From positions 62,001 to 126,000 of the forward strand of contig CANIVU010000007.1 in the NCBI GenBank assembly GCA_947470805.1: DNA of 64,000 nucleotides, in the 5' to 3' direction. The position numbers were made by a program, and so were the translations under genes. The DNA comes from Acidobacteriota bacterium. GTDB taxonomy: Bacteria > Acidobacteriota > Terriglobia > Bryobacterales > Bryobacteraceae. The notes under the pieces were generated by a model. The model saw nothing but the letters and a program-made list of their open reading frames with translations. It was not told where the DNA came from and searched no databases. Position 1 is the stretch's first letter, and the number at the start of each line of letters is the position of its first letter. This document shows, piece by piece, positions 17,449 to 27,026 of the stretch.

Positions 17449-17791
17449 AAACGGAATGCTACGACTATTGGAGGAATACGAGAACAAACCGAACGAACTT
17501 TCGAGTAGGAGGGGAGGATGCCCTCGACCGCTGCCCTGCTCTGCAACAATCATATGACACTCCGGGCAGGCCTCCAATAGCGACTTTCGAAGGAGCCACA
17601 GCCACCTACGAATGCAACATGACCCAATGATGTCATTGGGTTAGCCGGAATGAGACAAAATGTCTCAATGCCAATCGACACAGGATCCATCACGTGATAA
17701 ACAGGTGACGGAATGGCGCAAACGCACCCTTTTCACCATTTCCGGGCGGGCCCTAGAGAAAAAAACCTTAGGCGGCGGTATCCTATGGCGA
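17449..17791. other. Gene-free stretch upstream of the sugar-binding lipoprotein
   Basis: I see no convincing gene in these 343 nt. The last part, 17622-17698, holds three inverted repeats described separately and may be the control region of the lipoprotein gene. The remainder has slightly lower GC than its neighbours, and frames on both strands are unlike known proteins. Confidence 0.5.
17622..17698. promoter_or_regulatory. Cluster of three inverted repeats (candidate operators or attenuator)
   Basis: Three palindromes lie within 77 nt: 17622-17641 (ACCCAATGA-TG-TCATTGGGT, 9-bp arms), 17651-17667 (TGAGACA-AAA-TGTCTCA, 7-bp arms) and 17689-17698 (ATCACGTGAT, perfect 10 bp). They are 94-170 nt before the start of the sugar-binding lipoprotein gene. 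Arms this regular suggest dimeric repressor sites or RNA hairpins. No regulator gene is adjacent. Confidence 0.45.
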
Positions 17792-18736
17792 ATGATTACC
17801 AGACGAAGGTGGATGGCCGCGTTGCCGCTACTGAGCGGTTGCGGACGAGGCGGGAAGCAGGTGATCGGCGTGATTCCCAAGGCGGTGGGCGACCTCTTCT
17901 TCGCCGCCGTCCATGCCGGTGTTCGCCGGGCGGCAGCCGAGTCTGGCGTGGAAATTGTCTGGAACGGTCCCAAAGATGAGACCGATCACGGCCGGCAAAT
18001 CCAGATCGTCGATTCGATGGTGACCCAGCGGGTGGCCGCCATCGCGATCTCCGCCACCGATGAACGGGCGTTGCGGGCACCGGTCGAACGCGCCATCGCC
18101 GCCGGTATACCCGTCACGGTCTTTGACTCCGGGGTGGAAGCAGAGGGCTACGTCACTTTTGTCGCCACTGACAACTATGGCGCCGGGTGCGCAGCCGCCA
18201 GGAAGATTGCCGAGTTGGTTGGGAAATCGGGGAAAGTCGGGATGGTGATGCACAAGCCCGGCGGGACATCCACGATGCTCCGCGAACAAGGGTTCGAAAA
18301 GACGCTGGCCGCCGAGTTTCCCGGTCTCGTCATTGCAGCCAAGCAGTATGGAATGGCGGACCGCGCCAAGGCTCGCGGAGTCGCGGAAAATATCCTGACG
18401 GGTAATCCCGACATTAAGGCTCTGTTTTCATCCAGCGAGGCGAGTTCGCTCGGAGCGATTCAGGCGTTACAGAGCCGGGGGCTGAACGGGAAGGTTCGAT
18501 TGATCACCTTTGACACTAGCGAAGCGCATCGGGAGGCCCTCACGAACGGCACCATCGACATCATGATGGTCCAGGATTCGGCCAGAATCGGCTACGAAGC
18601 GGTCCATTCCCTCACCGAGAAACTGGCCGGGCGGACACCGCCCCACCGCATGGATCTTCCCGTCCGTATGGTGACGCGCGCCATGATGGCACAACCTGAG
18701 ATTCAGGAGCTGATCTCTCCCAAGATGGATCTGTGA
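17792..18736 (+). CDS. Sugar-type periplasmic-binding lipoprotein (Peripla_BP_4)
   Basis: From ATG 17792 the protein has 314 residues with a lipoprotein signal (RRRWMAALPLLSGC, lipid-anchored cysteine). The mature part is a two-lobed RbsB/LacI-type binding fold: VIGVIPKAVGDLFFAAVHAG, IVDSMVTQRVAAIAISATD, TVFDSGVEAEGYVTFVATDN and ALFSSSEASSLGAIQAL. Such proteins deliver ribose, xylose or autoinducer-type sugars to ABC importers, but no ABC permease or ATPase gene is near. The open frame extends to 17660, but that part lacks a leader. It could instead be a sensor protein. Confidence 0.85.
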   Translation: MITRRRWMAALPLLSGCGRGGKQVIGVIPKAVGDLFFAAVHAGVRRAAAESGVEIVWNGPKDETDHGRQIQIVDSMVTQRVAAIAISATDERALRAPVERAIAAGIPVTVFDSGVEAEGYVTFVATDNYGAGCAAARKIAELVGKSGKVGMVMHKPGGTSTMLREQGFEKTLAAEFPGLVIAAKQYGMADRAKARGVAENILTGNPDIKALFSSSEASSLGAIQALQSRGLNGKVRLITFDTSEAHREALTNGTIDIMMVQDSARIGYEAVHSLTEKLAGRTPPHRMDLPVRMVTRAMMAQPEIQELISPKMDL

Positions 18737-18746
18737 GAATAGTTCG

Positions 18747-19142
18747 ATGGGCTTTTTAGACAATCTTGAGAACACGCTGAAGAACGCCGAACGCGGAGCC
18801 GAGCGCGAGGATGAGAAGGCGAACAGCGTCTCGCGCGCCGAGGAGTTGGCGGCATTGCGCGCGGCCGCCCCGAATGCGGAAGTTTTGAAGAAAGGGCAGT
18901 GGACACAGGATCTGCTCACGCAGGCCGTGACCATCGGCCATGGTCTTCGCATGCGCGTTGGTATGGCATGGATCGGGACAACATTGCGTTTGGAGGCCAA
19001 AGAAAAGCGCCTGGATCTGCTGCCGACCGCGACCGGGATCGACGCCGTGTACTTCGTCGACGGTGTCGAGACCGGTCGAGAACCCGTCGATTTGTCGTCG
19101 GCCCCGGAACTGCTCGCCCGGAAGTGGTTGTCGGCCTCGTAG
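18747..19142 (+). CDS. Conserved hypothetical protein
   Basis: The 131-residue soluble protein has a charged helical N-terminus (MGFLDNLENTLKNAERGAER) and a C-terminal part with alternating strands ending VDLSSAPELLARKWLSAS. It starts 10 nt after the lipoprotein stop, so it is likely in the same transcript. I do not recognise the family and see no catalytic motif. The acidic/basic helix at the start may be a coiled coil. Confidence 0.7.
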   Translation: MGFLDNLENTLKNAERGAEREDEKANSVSRAEELAALRAAAPNAEVLKKGQWTQDLLTQAVTIGHGLRMRVGMAWIGTTLRLEAKEKRLDLLPTATGIDAVYFVDGVETGREPVDLSSAPELLARKWLSAS

Positions 19143-19183
19143 GATGAGCGCCAGGCCATGCCCGGCGCGCTATCCTGAGCAGT

Positions 19184-21319
19184 ATGGCTAACCGGCCCAA
19201 TTCCATAATCACCCGGCGTACTTTCGCAGCGCTACCAGCGGCACTTTCCCTCTCCATGAACGCAGCAGACACTCCCCTTCCCTCGCCCCCGATGGCAAAG
19301 AAGATCGCCAAGTCGATCACCCAACACGGTGAAGTGCGTCAGGACCCTTACTTCTGGCTACGGGACAAGACAAATCCGGACGTGATTGCGCACCTGGAGG
19401 CGGAGAACCGCTATTTCGAAACGCTGATGAAGCCGGTCGCGGAACTCCAGAAAACGCTCTTCTCAGAGATGGTCGGCCGCATCCAGGAGACTGATCTGTC
19501 CGTTCCGGAGCGGAAGGACGATTACTTCTACTACACCCGCATCGAGAAGGGCCAGAACTACCAGCTCTATTGCCGGAAGTATGAAACCGTGGATGCCAGG
19601 GAAGTATTACTTCTTGACGGCAATGAGTTAGCCAAAAGCCATAAGTATTTTCGGATAGGTAACTTCTCCGCCAGCCCGTCGCACAAGATACTTGCTTACT
19701 CGACCGACACCGACGGTGACGAGGTTTACACTACTTACTTCAAGAATGTCGTCACCGGTGAGTTACTTCCGGATCAGGTGCCCAATGTCTATTACGGCAT
19801 GGCATGGGGCAACGATGACAAGACGATCTTCTACACCACGCTGGACAGCACCAAGCGCCCTTTTCGCGTGCATCGCCACGTGCTCGGGACGCCCGTGTCA
19901 TCGGATCAGATCGTATTTGAGGAACCTGACGAACGCTACTACGTAGAGCTGACCAAGACCAAGAATTCCAAATACATCTTGATTACCGCTGAGAGCAAAA
20001 TGACGGCGGAGGTTTTCTATCTGGATGCGAACGCTCCCGGCGGGAAGGTCGCCTCTGTCGCGGGCCGCCGGCCGGGCGTACTGTACAGCGTCCACCACCA
20101 TAACGGCGAGTTTCTCATCCTCCACAACGACAAGGCCCTGAACTTCGAACTGGCAACCGCTAAAGCCGGTGATTCGGCGCCCGAAAAGTGGAAGACACTC
20201 ATTCCGCATCGCAAGGACGTCTTTCTGGAGGGCATTGAAGCCTACAAGGATTGGATGACATTGACCGAGCGGGAAAACGGACTTCGGCACGTCCGCGTGC
20301 GCCGCTGGGACGGCAGCGAGGATCACATTGTTGCCATGCCGGAACCGGTCTATGCAATCCAACTTGCCGGGAATCCGAATTACGACGCCAGGACGATTCG
20401 ATTCAACTACCAATCGCTGGTCACGCCATCGTCCGTGTTCGATTACGAGTTAGCCACAAGACAGCGAACGCTGAAGAAACAACAGCAAATCCCAAGCGGC
20501 TACGACTCTTCTCAATACGAGAGTGAGCGAACGTTTGCCATCGCCTCCGATGGGCAACGCATCCCGGTCGCTATCGTCTACAAAAAAGGGTTCCGGAAGG
20601 ACGGCAAGGCACCGCTCCTGCTCTACGGATACGGCTCCTACGGCATCAATTCGGAAGCCACCTTCAGCCCGGCGCGGCTCAGCCTCCTCGACCGCGGCTT
20701 TGCCTACGCCATCGCCACCATTCGCGGTGGTTCCGAAATGGGCCGCCACTGGTACGAAAATGGCAAATTCCTGGCCAAGAAGAATACGTTTACTGACTTC
20801 ATTGCTGCCGCTGAACATCTGGTAAAAGGGAAATACACCCAGCCCCAACGTTTGGCGATCATGGGCGGCAGCGCCGGCGGGCTGTTGATGGGCGCCGTTG
20901 TCAATCTTCGTCCGGACCTCTTCCATACGGTTCTCGCGCTGGTGCCATTCGTGGACGTGTTGAACACCATGTCGGACGCCACGCTCCCGCTAACGGTGGG
21001 CGAATACGAAGAGTGGGGCAACCCGGACGACAGGAAATTCTACGATTACATCAAATCCTACTCGCCCTACGACAACGTGAAGCCGGCGGCCTATCCGAAC
21101 ATCCTGGCGACCGGCGGATTGAACGACCCACGGGTCCCCTTCTGGGAACCGGCCAAATGGGTGGCCAAGATCCGAACCGTGAAGACGGACAAGAATCTGC
21201 TGGCGATGAAGATCAACATGGGCGCCGGGCATTTTGGAAAATCGGGGCGATATGCGGCGTTGGAAGAGACGGCCGAACAATATGCGTTTCTCCTCATGAC
21301 GATGGGCATCACCCGCTAA
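19184..21319 (+). CDS. ptrB: Prolyl oligopeptidase family (oligopeptidase B-like), exported
   Basis: The 711-residue S9 peptidase has the N-terminal propeller (QDPYFWLRDKTNPDVIAHL) and a C-terminal alpha/beta-hydrolase domain. The nucleophile is in GGSAGGLLMGAVVN, the acid in GGLNDPRVPFWEPAKW and the histidine in MGAGHFGKSGRY. Sequence is closest to oligopeptidase B, which cuts after basic residues in short peptides. A twin-arginine-like leader (TRRTFAALPAALSLSM) precedes it, unusual for a usually cytoplasmic enzyme. The gene symbol is by family resemblance. Confidence 0.87.
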   Translation: MANRPNSIITRRTFAALPAALSLSMNAADTPLPSPPMAKKIAKSITQHGEVRQDPYFWLRDKTNPDVIAHLEAENRYFETLMKPVAELQKTLFSEMVGRIQETDLSVPERKDDYFYYTRIEKGQNYQLYCRKYETVDAREVLLLDGNELAKSHKYFRIGNFSASPSHKILAYSTDTDGDEVYTTYFKNVVTGELLPDQVPNVYYGMAWGNDDKTIFYTTLDSTKRPFRVHRHVLGTPVSSDQIVFEEPDERYYVELTKTKNSKYILITAESKMTAEVFYLDANAPGGKVASVAGRRPGVLYSVHHHNGEFLILHNDKALNFELATAKAGDSAPEKWKTLIPHRKDVFLEGIEAYKDWMTLTERENGLRHVRVRRWDGSEDHIVAMPEPVYAIQLAGNPNYDARTIRFNYQSLVTPSSVFDYELATRQRTLKKQQQIPSGYDSSQYESERTFAIASDGQRIPVAIVYKKGFRKDGKAPLLLYGYGSYGINSEATFSPARLSLLDRGFAYAIATIRGGSEMGRHWYENGKFLAKKNTFTDFIAAAEHLVKGKYTQPQRLAIMGGSAGGLLMGAVVNLRPDLFHTVLALVPFVDVLNTMSDATLPLTVGEYEEWGNPDDRKFYDYIKSYSPYDNVKPAAYPNILATGGLNDPRVPFWEPAKWVAKIRTVKTDKNLLAMKINMGAGHFGKSGRYAALEETAEQYAFLLMTMGITR

Positions 21320-21343
21320 GTGGCATACTGAGAGGTTTCGACC

Positions 21344-22279
21344 ATGACTGAATATTCAATTGGCGTTGACCTGGGCGGCACGAACCTGCGAGCCGCCGCT
21401 GTTGACCGTGACGGCCGCATTCTGGAGAAGATCTCCGTCGACACGAATTTCGAAGGCGGGCGGGACGCGGTGATTGGCGACATCGTCAACGGCGTCAACC
21501 AGCTCAAGCGCAATCAAGCTGCCTTGCGGCTGACCGGAGTGGGAATCGGGGTTCCTGGATTCATCCTGCTGAAGGAAGGGTTCATCACGAACTCCAACAA
21601 CCTTCCCTATCTGGAAAACTATCCGGTGCGCGACGCCATTGAGCAGAAGCTGGGCACGCCCATCATCCTCGAAAACGACGCCAACGCGGCGGCCCTCGGT
21701 GAAAAATGGATGGGCGCCGGCCGCAGTGTGGAGGATCTGGTACTGCTCACCCTCGGCACCGGAGTCGGCGGCGGCATCATCATGAATGGCCGGGTACTAC
21801 ACGGCATGGACGGCATGGCCGCCGAACTGGGACATCTGACGATCGATCCGTTCGGCCCTCCCTGCGGCTGCGGCAATTTGGGCTGCCTGGAAAAGCTGGC
21901 TTCGGCGACGGCCGTGGAAAGTCTGGCCATGCTGATGAGCTTGAGCGCGCATCCGCTTACCAGTAAGCAGGTGTACGAACTCGCGGTCGGTGGAAACGCG
22001 AAGGCGCAAGCCATCTTCGGGCAGATGGGCCGCGCGTTAGGGATTGGCCTGGCGAACCTGATCAACACGTTTAATTTCCCGCTCTATTTGTTGAGCGGCG
22101 GCATGCTGCCGGCGTGGGATCTGTTCTGGCCGGAATTGGAAGCGCAAGTGAAAATGCGGTCGTTCACCTACCGGAACTCGAAGACACGCATCGAACCGGC
22201 GACGCTGGGGAACGAAGCGGGATTAATCGGCGCGGCCTATCTGCCGTTCCAAGCCATGGACCTCACACACGCATCATGA
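21344..22279 (+). CDS. ROK family sugar kinase (glucokinase-like)
   Basis: The 311-residue protein begins with the ATP-binding GVDLGGTNLRAAAVD and carries the ROK zinc motif in GHLTIDPFGPPCGCGNLGCL (one histidine, three cysteines). TLGTGVGGGIIMNGR is the second phosphate-binding loop and ENDANAAALGE contains the catalytic aspartate. ROK kinases phosphorylate glucose or related hexoses. It lacks the N-terminal DNA-binding domain of ROK repressors, so it is an enzyme. Its TGA overlaps the xylB ATG (ATGA). Confidence 0.9.
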   Translation: MTEYSIGVDLGGTNLRAAAVDRDGRILEKISVDTNFEGGRDAVIGDIVNGVNQLKRNQAALRLTGVGIGVPGFILLKEGFITNSNNLPYLENYPVRDAIEQKLGTPIILENDANAAALGEKWMGAGRSVEDLVLLTLGTGVGGGIIMNGRVLHGMDGMAAELGHLTIDPFGPPCGCGNLGCLEKLASATAVESLAMLMSLSAHPLTSKQVYELAVGGNAKAQAIFGQMGRALGIGLANLINTFNFPLYLLSGGMLPAWDLFWPELEAQVKMRSFTYRNSKTRIEPATLGNEAGLIGAAYLPFQAMDLTHAS

Positions 22280-23775
22280 GCGCATATTGGTTAGGCATCG
22301 ATATCGGCACGGGTGGATCTCGCGCCCTCCTGGTGAATGAGACCGGACGAATCGTTGCCGCCCGAACGGCGGCGCACGAAGAGATGCGCATGGAACGGCC
22401 GTTGTGGGCCGAGCAGCGCCCGGAGAATTGGTGGGACGCCTGCCAGGAAGCCATCCGCGGCGTTCTTGCCGATGCCGGCGTCACCGGAGCCGCCGTACGC
22501 GGTATCTCCCTGTCCGGCCAGATGCATGGGCTTGTGATCCTCGACGCCAACGGCGTTGTGATCCGGCCGTCGCTGATCTGGTGCGACCAGCGCAGTCAGG
22601 CGCAGGTGGATGCAATCAACGCCAAGGTTGGAAAAGCCCGCGTGCTGGAGTGCATTGCCAACCCCGTTCTCACCGGCTTCACGCTGCCGAAGCTCCTATG
22701 GGTCCGCGATAACGAACCAGCGAACTACGAACTTGTCCGGCACCTGTTGTTGCCTAAGGACTACGTCCGCTATCAACTCACCGGAGAGTTGGCAAGCGAA
22801 GTATCGGATGCATCCGGCACGGCGCTATTCGATGTTGTCAACCGCCGCTGGTCGTACGAACTGGCGGACGCACTCGGCATCGATCGGTCGATCCTGCCGA
22901 AGGTTTATGAGTCGGAGGAGCTGACGGGCACCATCTCCGCCTCAGCTGCTGCCGCAACCGGCTTAGCCGCCGAAACACCGGTCTTTGGCGGCGGTGGCGA
23001 TCAGGCGGCCAGCGCGGTCGGCAACGGGATTGTGGCGCCCGGTCTGGTCTCGGACACCATCGGCACATCTGGCGTTGTCTTCGCGCACATGGACGCCGTG
23101 GCCTATGACCCGGCGGGCCGCGTGCACACCTTCTGCCATGCCGTGCGCGGGAAATGGCACGTCATGGGTGTGACCCAAGGCGCGGGCCTCAGCCTGCAAT
23201 GGTTCCGCAATCAACTGGCCAGCACCGAATCGTATGACGATCTGACGCGCGCTGCCGCGCGTTGCACGCCCGGCGCACGAGGCCTGTTCTGGCTACCGTA
23301 CCTGATGGGGGAACGCACGCCGCATCTGGATTCGATGTGCCGCGCCGCCTGGGTCGGCCTAACCGCGGCCCATACACGCGCCGACATGACGCGCGCCGTT
23401 CTCGAGGGCGTCTGCTACAGCCAGAAGGACTGCCTGGACATCATTCGCGGCCTGGGCTGCGACGTTACCAGCGTACGGCTTTCCGGCGGCGGCGCCAAGA
23501 GCGCCATGTGGAAACAACTGTTCGCCGACGTCTTCGGAACGCCTGTATCGGTGCTGGAGACGCAGGAGGGCTCCGCTTACGGCGCGGCGCTGTTAGCCAT
23601 GACCGGAACCGGGGCGTTCGGCTCGGTCGTCGAAGCCTGCACCGCTACAATTCGCGAAGTCGAAAACATCCCGCCGGGTGCCGATTCGGCGTTCTACCAA
23701 CGGGCGCATGGTGTCTACCAGGCGCTGTATCCCGCGCTGCGCGAGAGTTTCCGCGCTATCGACAGTCTGGGATAA
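22276..23775 (+). CDS. xylB: Xylulokinase
   Basis: XylB phosphorylates D-xylulose to xylulose 5-phosphate, feeding the pentose phosphate pathway. The 499-residue FGGY kinase has GIDIGTGGSRALLVNE at the N-terminus, the xylulokinase-typical SGQMHGLVILD and WCDQRSQAQ, GGGGDQAASAVGNG for nucleotide binding, and RLSGGGAKSAMWKQLFADVF at the C-terminus. ATG 22276 lies inside the ROK stop, so translation is coupled. There is no xylA nearby. The frame upstream of the ATG is antisense-like filler and was ignored. Confidence 0.93.
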   Translation: MSAYWLGIDIGTGGSRALLVNETGRIVAARTAAHEEMRMERPLWAEQRPENWWDACQEAIRGVLADAGVTGAAVRGISLSGQMHGLVILDANGVVIRPSLIWCDQRSQAQVDAINAKVGKARVLECIANPVLTGFTLPKLLWVRDNEPANYELVRHLLLPKDYVRYQLTGELASEVSDASGTALFDVVNRRWSYELADALGIDRSILPKVYESEELTGTISASAAAATGLAAETPVFGGGGDQAASAVGNGIVAPGLVSDTIGTSGVVFAHMDAVAYDPAGRVHTFCHAVRGKWHVMGVTQGAGLSLQWFRNQLASTESYDDLTRAAARCTPGARGLFWLPYLMGERTPHLDSMCRAAWVGLTAAHTRADMTRAVLEGVCYSQKDCLDIIRGLGCDVTSVRLSGGGAKSAMWKQLFADVFGTPVSVLETQEGSAYGAALLAMTGTGAFGSVVEACTATIREVENIPPGADSAFYQRAHGVYQALYPALRESFRAIDSLG

Positions 23776-23777
23776 CC

Positions 23778-26180
23778 GTGTTCTGCGACGTCAGTCTTCC
23801 TGTCCCGCTCGACCAGCCCTTTACCTACGCGCTGCCGCTTTCGCTCGTCAACCGGGTGAAACCGGGAGCGCGGGTCGTCGTGCCGTTTGGGACGCGAAAA
23901 TTGACAGGGGTAGTCCTGGCGCTGCACCGTCAGACGCCGAACAGAAATGCGCGCGCCGTGGAAAAGCTGATCGACGAGGAGCCGATCTTTGACAGCGCGC
24001 TCCTGCGACTCGCCCACTGGGTTGCCGCCTACTATTGCGCACCCCTCGGAGAGGTGCTGCGCAGCATGGCGCCCACTTCCGCGGAGACAAGCCGCTCAAA
24101 GGTCTACACACTCACCGACACCGGCCGTGACTACGTCCGCCAATCGCTCTTCGGCGAAGAGGACCCCTCGCCGCAAGCCCGCCTGTTGCGCATGCTTGAG
24201 GTACGCCCTCTGTCAGCGTCGTACCTCAAGACGAAGGTCGAAGACGCGGCACGCATGTTGAAGGCCCTGGAACAAAAGGGCTTCATCGGCGTGGAAGAAG
24301 ATGTCAGTGCCAAAGATCCCATGCGTGCTCCGGCTGAACAATTGCGGGTGCGTTTCGCGAAGCGTGCGGAAGGATTGAAGCTCCCCAAAGTGGAGCGGGA
24401 GTTACTGGCCTACCTGGAACTACATCCGGGCGAACATGGTCTCGCCGTACTCGAGGAGTCCGTCAAAGACGCATCCCGCGGCGCACGCGCACTGGCCCGG
24501 CGCGGGCTCGTCAGCCTCCGGATCGCGCCCCTCGCCATGCTGGCCGATGAGCGTCCACCGCATGCGTTGAACACTTGGCAGCAGGCCGCCTTCGACAAGA
24601 TCCAAGGCCAGCTCGATACCGGGGCGTTCGGGGCCTTTCTGCTGCAGGGAGTCACAGGCAGCGGAAAGACCGAGGTCTACCTGAGCGCCATCGAACACAC
24701 CTTGCAACTTGGTCGCGCCGCCCTGCTTCTCGTCCCGGAAATTGCGCTGACGCCCGCCGTGGCCGGCCAGTTCCTGCATCGCTTCGGCGACCGTGTGGCC
24801 ATTCTGCACTCGGCCTTCAGCGATAACGAACGAACCGAACAATGGCGCCGCATCCGCAGTGGAGAAGCAGGCGTCGTCGTCGGCACCCGCTCCGGTGTGT
24901 TCGCGCCCATTCAAAACCTCGGCCTCATCATCGTCGATGAAGAGCACGACCAAAGCTACAAGCAGCAGGAGGCGCCACGCTACAACGGCCGCGATGTAGC
25001 GGTCATGCGCGCCAAGGAGTTGAACGCCACCATCATCGTAGGCTCCGCCACGCCGGCCCTCGAAACCCGCTACAACGTCGAGCGTGGCAAGTACACACTG
25101 CTGGAACTGCCGGAACGTGTTGCCGGCCGGCCAATGCCCATCGTGCAACTGGTCGACATGCGGGAGGAGTTCCTGGAAACCCGGCAAATGGGAACGTTTT
25201 CCCGCCCCTTGCTCGCCGCGCTCGACGAACGGCTCGACGCGGGTGAACAGACCATGTTGCTCCTGAACCGCCGCGGCTTCTCCAGTTTCGTCAGCTGCCG
25301 CTCCTGCGGCGAACGGGTGCAATGCCCGAACTGCGCGGTGACGTTAACCTACCACCGCCGCGATAAACGCCTCCTCTGCCACTACTGCAACTACGCCGAG
25401 CGCATCCCGGACCGCTGCAAGAAGTGCGACAGCGAATACCTGCACTTCCTGGGCACCGGCGCCGAAAAGGTGGAAGACGAGCTGCACAAAGCGCTGCCGC
25501 GCGCCCGTATTGCGCGCATGGATCGTGACACCGTCAGCACAAAACGGCACTTCGAAACGATTCTCCATGGCTTCCGAGAAGGCAATTTCGACATCCTTGT
25601 CGGCACCCAGATGATCGCCAAGGGCCACGATATTCCCAACGTCACACTCGTCGGCATCGTATCCGCCGACATCGGCCTCGGCATGCCCGACTTCCGGGCC
25701 GCCGAGCGCACCTTTCAACTCCTCACCCAGGCCAGCGGACGAGCCGGCCGCGGCGAACTCCCTGGCCGAGTCATTCTACAAACGTCCAATCCCGAACATT
25801 ACGCCGTGCGCCTGGCCTCCCAACAGGACTACGCCCAGTTCTACGAGAAGGAAATTCTGTTCCGGAAATCGATGAGATATCCGCCATTCAGTGCGCTGGC
25901 TAATATTCTGGTGCGTGATGAGGTGCAAGAGGAAGCCCTCCGCAAAAGCACGGAACTGGAGCGCCTGCTCCGACCGGAACCCAAAGAGATGCGCATAATG
26001 GGTCCCGCTCCAGCACCCGTGCCGAGACTGAAGAATGAGTTCCGCTATCAGTTGCTCTTGAAATCGTCTGATCGCAAAAAACTGAACGAAACACTTCACA
26101 CAATTCGCCGTTTCGCCGTCCAACAAAAATGGGGCGCAACGGCTTTGGTGATTGACGTCGATCCCGTTTCTCTGTTGTAA
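23778..26180 (+). CDS. priA: Primosomal protein N' (replication restart helicase PriA)
   Basis: PriA restarts stalled replication forks as a 3'-5' helicase. The GTG at 23778, 2 nt after the xylB stop, gives 800 residues and the usual beginning VSLPVPLDQPFTYALP. Domains: N-terminal DNA-binding region; helicase lobes with P-loop GSGKT (K297) and DEEH (from D387); a zinc region CRSCGERVQCPNCAVTL and CHYCNYAE with CKKC; and the C-terminal domain. An earlier in-frame start would overlap most of xylB and was rejected. Confidence 0.95.
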   Translation: MFCDVSLPVPLDQPFTYALPLSLVNRVKPGARVVVPFGTRKLTGVVLALHRQTPNRNARAVEKLIDEEPIFDSALLRLAHWVAAYYCAPLGEVLRSMAPTSAETSRSKVYTLTDTGRDYVRQSLFGEEDPSPQARLLRMLEVRPLSASYLKTKVEDAARMLKALEQKGFIGVEEDVSAKDPMRAPAEQLRVRFAKRAEGLKLPKVERELLAYLELHPGEHGLAVLEESVKDASRGARALARRGLVSLRIAPLAMLADERPPHALNTWQQAAFDKIQGQLDTGAFGAFLLQGVTGSGKTEVYLSAIEHTLQLGRAALLLVPEIALTPAVAGQFLHRFGDRVAILHSAFSDNERTEQWRRIRSGEAGVVVGTRSGVFAPIQNLGLIIVDEEHDQSYKQQEAPRYNGRDVAVMRAKELNATIIVGSATPALETRYNVERGKYTLLELPERVAGRPMPIVQLVDMREEFLETRQMGTFSRPLLAALDERLDAGEQTMLLLNRRGFSSFVSCRSCGERVQCPNCAVTLTYHRRDKRLLCHYCNYAERIPDRCKKCDSEYLHFLGTGAEKVEDELHKALPRARIARMDRDTVSTKRHFETILHGFREGNFDILVGTQMIAKGHDIPNVTLVGIVSADIGLGMPDFRAAERTFQLLTQASGRAGRGELPGRVILQTSNPEHYAVRLASQQDYAQFYEKEILFRKSMRYPPFSALANILVRDEVQEEALRKSTELERLLRPEPKEMRIMGPAPAPVPRLKNEFRYQLLLKSSDRKKLNETLHTIRRFAVQQKWGATALVIDVDPVSLL

Positions 26181-26189
26181 TTGCCGCGC

Positions 26190-26996
26190 ATGTTGCTTGA
26201 ACGCCAGCCCTTTCAGCTCGTGGAACGCAATCTCCGCCACGCGATGGCGTTCTACGCCGGAGCCCATCCTGATGGACTCGTTCGCCAAATGCCCGGTATC
26301 GATGCCATCAGTTGCGGCTGGAACTATCCGGTCTTCAATTCGGCACTCCTGTCGTCCCCTGTTCCTGGAATCCATGGCGATATCTCCACCCGGCTCGCCA
26401 AGGCGGCTTCGTTTTACCGTGGACTTAACATGGGCTGGTCGTACTGGGCCTGTCATGACTTATTGGACCCGGCAACCCTGCGTCAGCTAAAAGAACGATG
26501 TTATTCCCACGGCATGGATCCGGTCGTTACTGCTCCAGGCATGTATACGGACGTCCTGAATCCCGCCACCTCCGCGGCGGCACCAATTGGGGTGAAGGAA
26601 GTATGCGACGCGTCATCGAGATTAACCTTTTCACATCTGGTTTCTCTCATCTTCGATCTGCCATTCCAAATGACCATGCACGTGTATGGTCGCGAAGAGA
26701 GTTGGTCCAGCGAATACGGGGGATTCATTGGATATTTTCAGGAACGTCCGGTAACGATTGCCATGCTAAATGTATCCGACTCTTGCTGCGGATTTTACTC
26801 GGTTGGCACCGTGTCTGGGTATCGCAGGCGAGGTTTCGCGGAAACAGTCATGAGAGTTGGTCATGAACGGATGCAAAATCGCTTGTATTCTGACTCCTGC
26901 GTGTTACAATCTAGCACCGTTGGGCGTCGACTGTACGAACAAATGGGGTTCCGGGAAGTCACCCTGTTTTCTGTTTTCAGGTCGTCGTCCGGCTAA
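26190..26996 (+). CDS. GNAT family N-acetyltransferase
   Basis: From ATG 26190 the product has 268 residues; a TTG at 26181 in frame is also possible. The last third is a GNAT fold: CCGFYSVGTVSGYRRRGFAE contains the acetyl-CoA-binding V..YRRRGFA motif A, and the end VGRRLYEQMGFREVTLFSVF is motif B. The N-terminal 150 residues resemble other two-part GNAT proteins. GC content and codon use look less biased than in neighbouring priA, which may mean a later arrival. Acceptor unknown. Confidence 0.78.
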   Translation: MLLERQPFQLVERNLRHAMAFYAGAHPDGLVRQMPGIDAISCGWNYPVFNSALLSSPVPGIHGDISTRLAKAASFYRGLNMGWSYWACHDLLDPATLRQLKERCYSHGMDPVVTAPGMYTDVLNPATSAAAPIGVKEVCDASSRLTFSHLVSLIFDLPFQMTMHVYGREESWSSEYGGFIGYFQERPVTIAMLNVSDSCCGFYSVGTVSGYRRRGFAETVMRVGHERMQNRLYSDSCVLQSSTVGRRLYEQMGFREVTLFSVFRSSSG

Positions 26997-27026
26997 GCTG
27001 TGACTCGAAAACAGGAGACTATTGCT

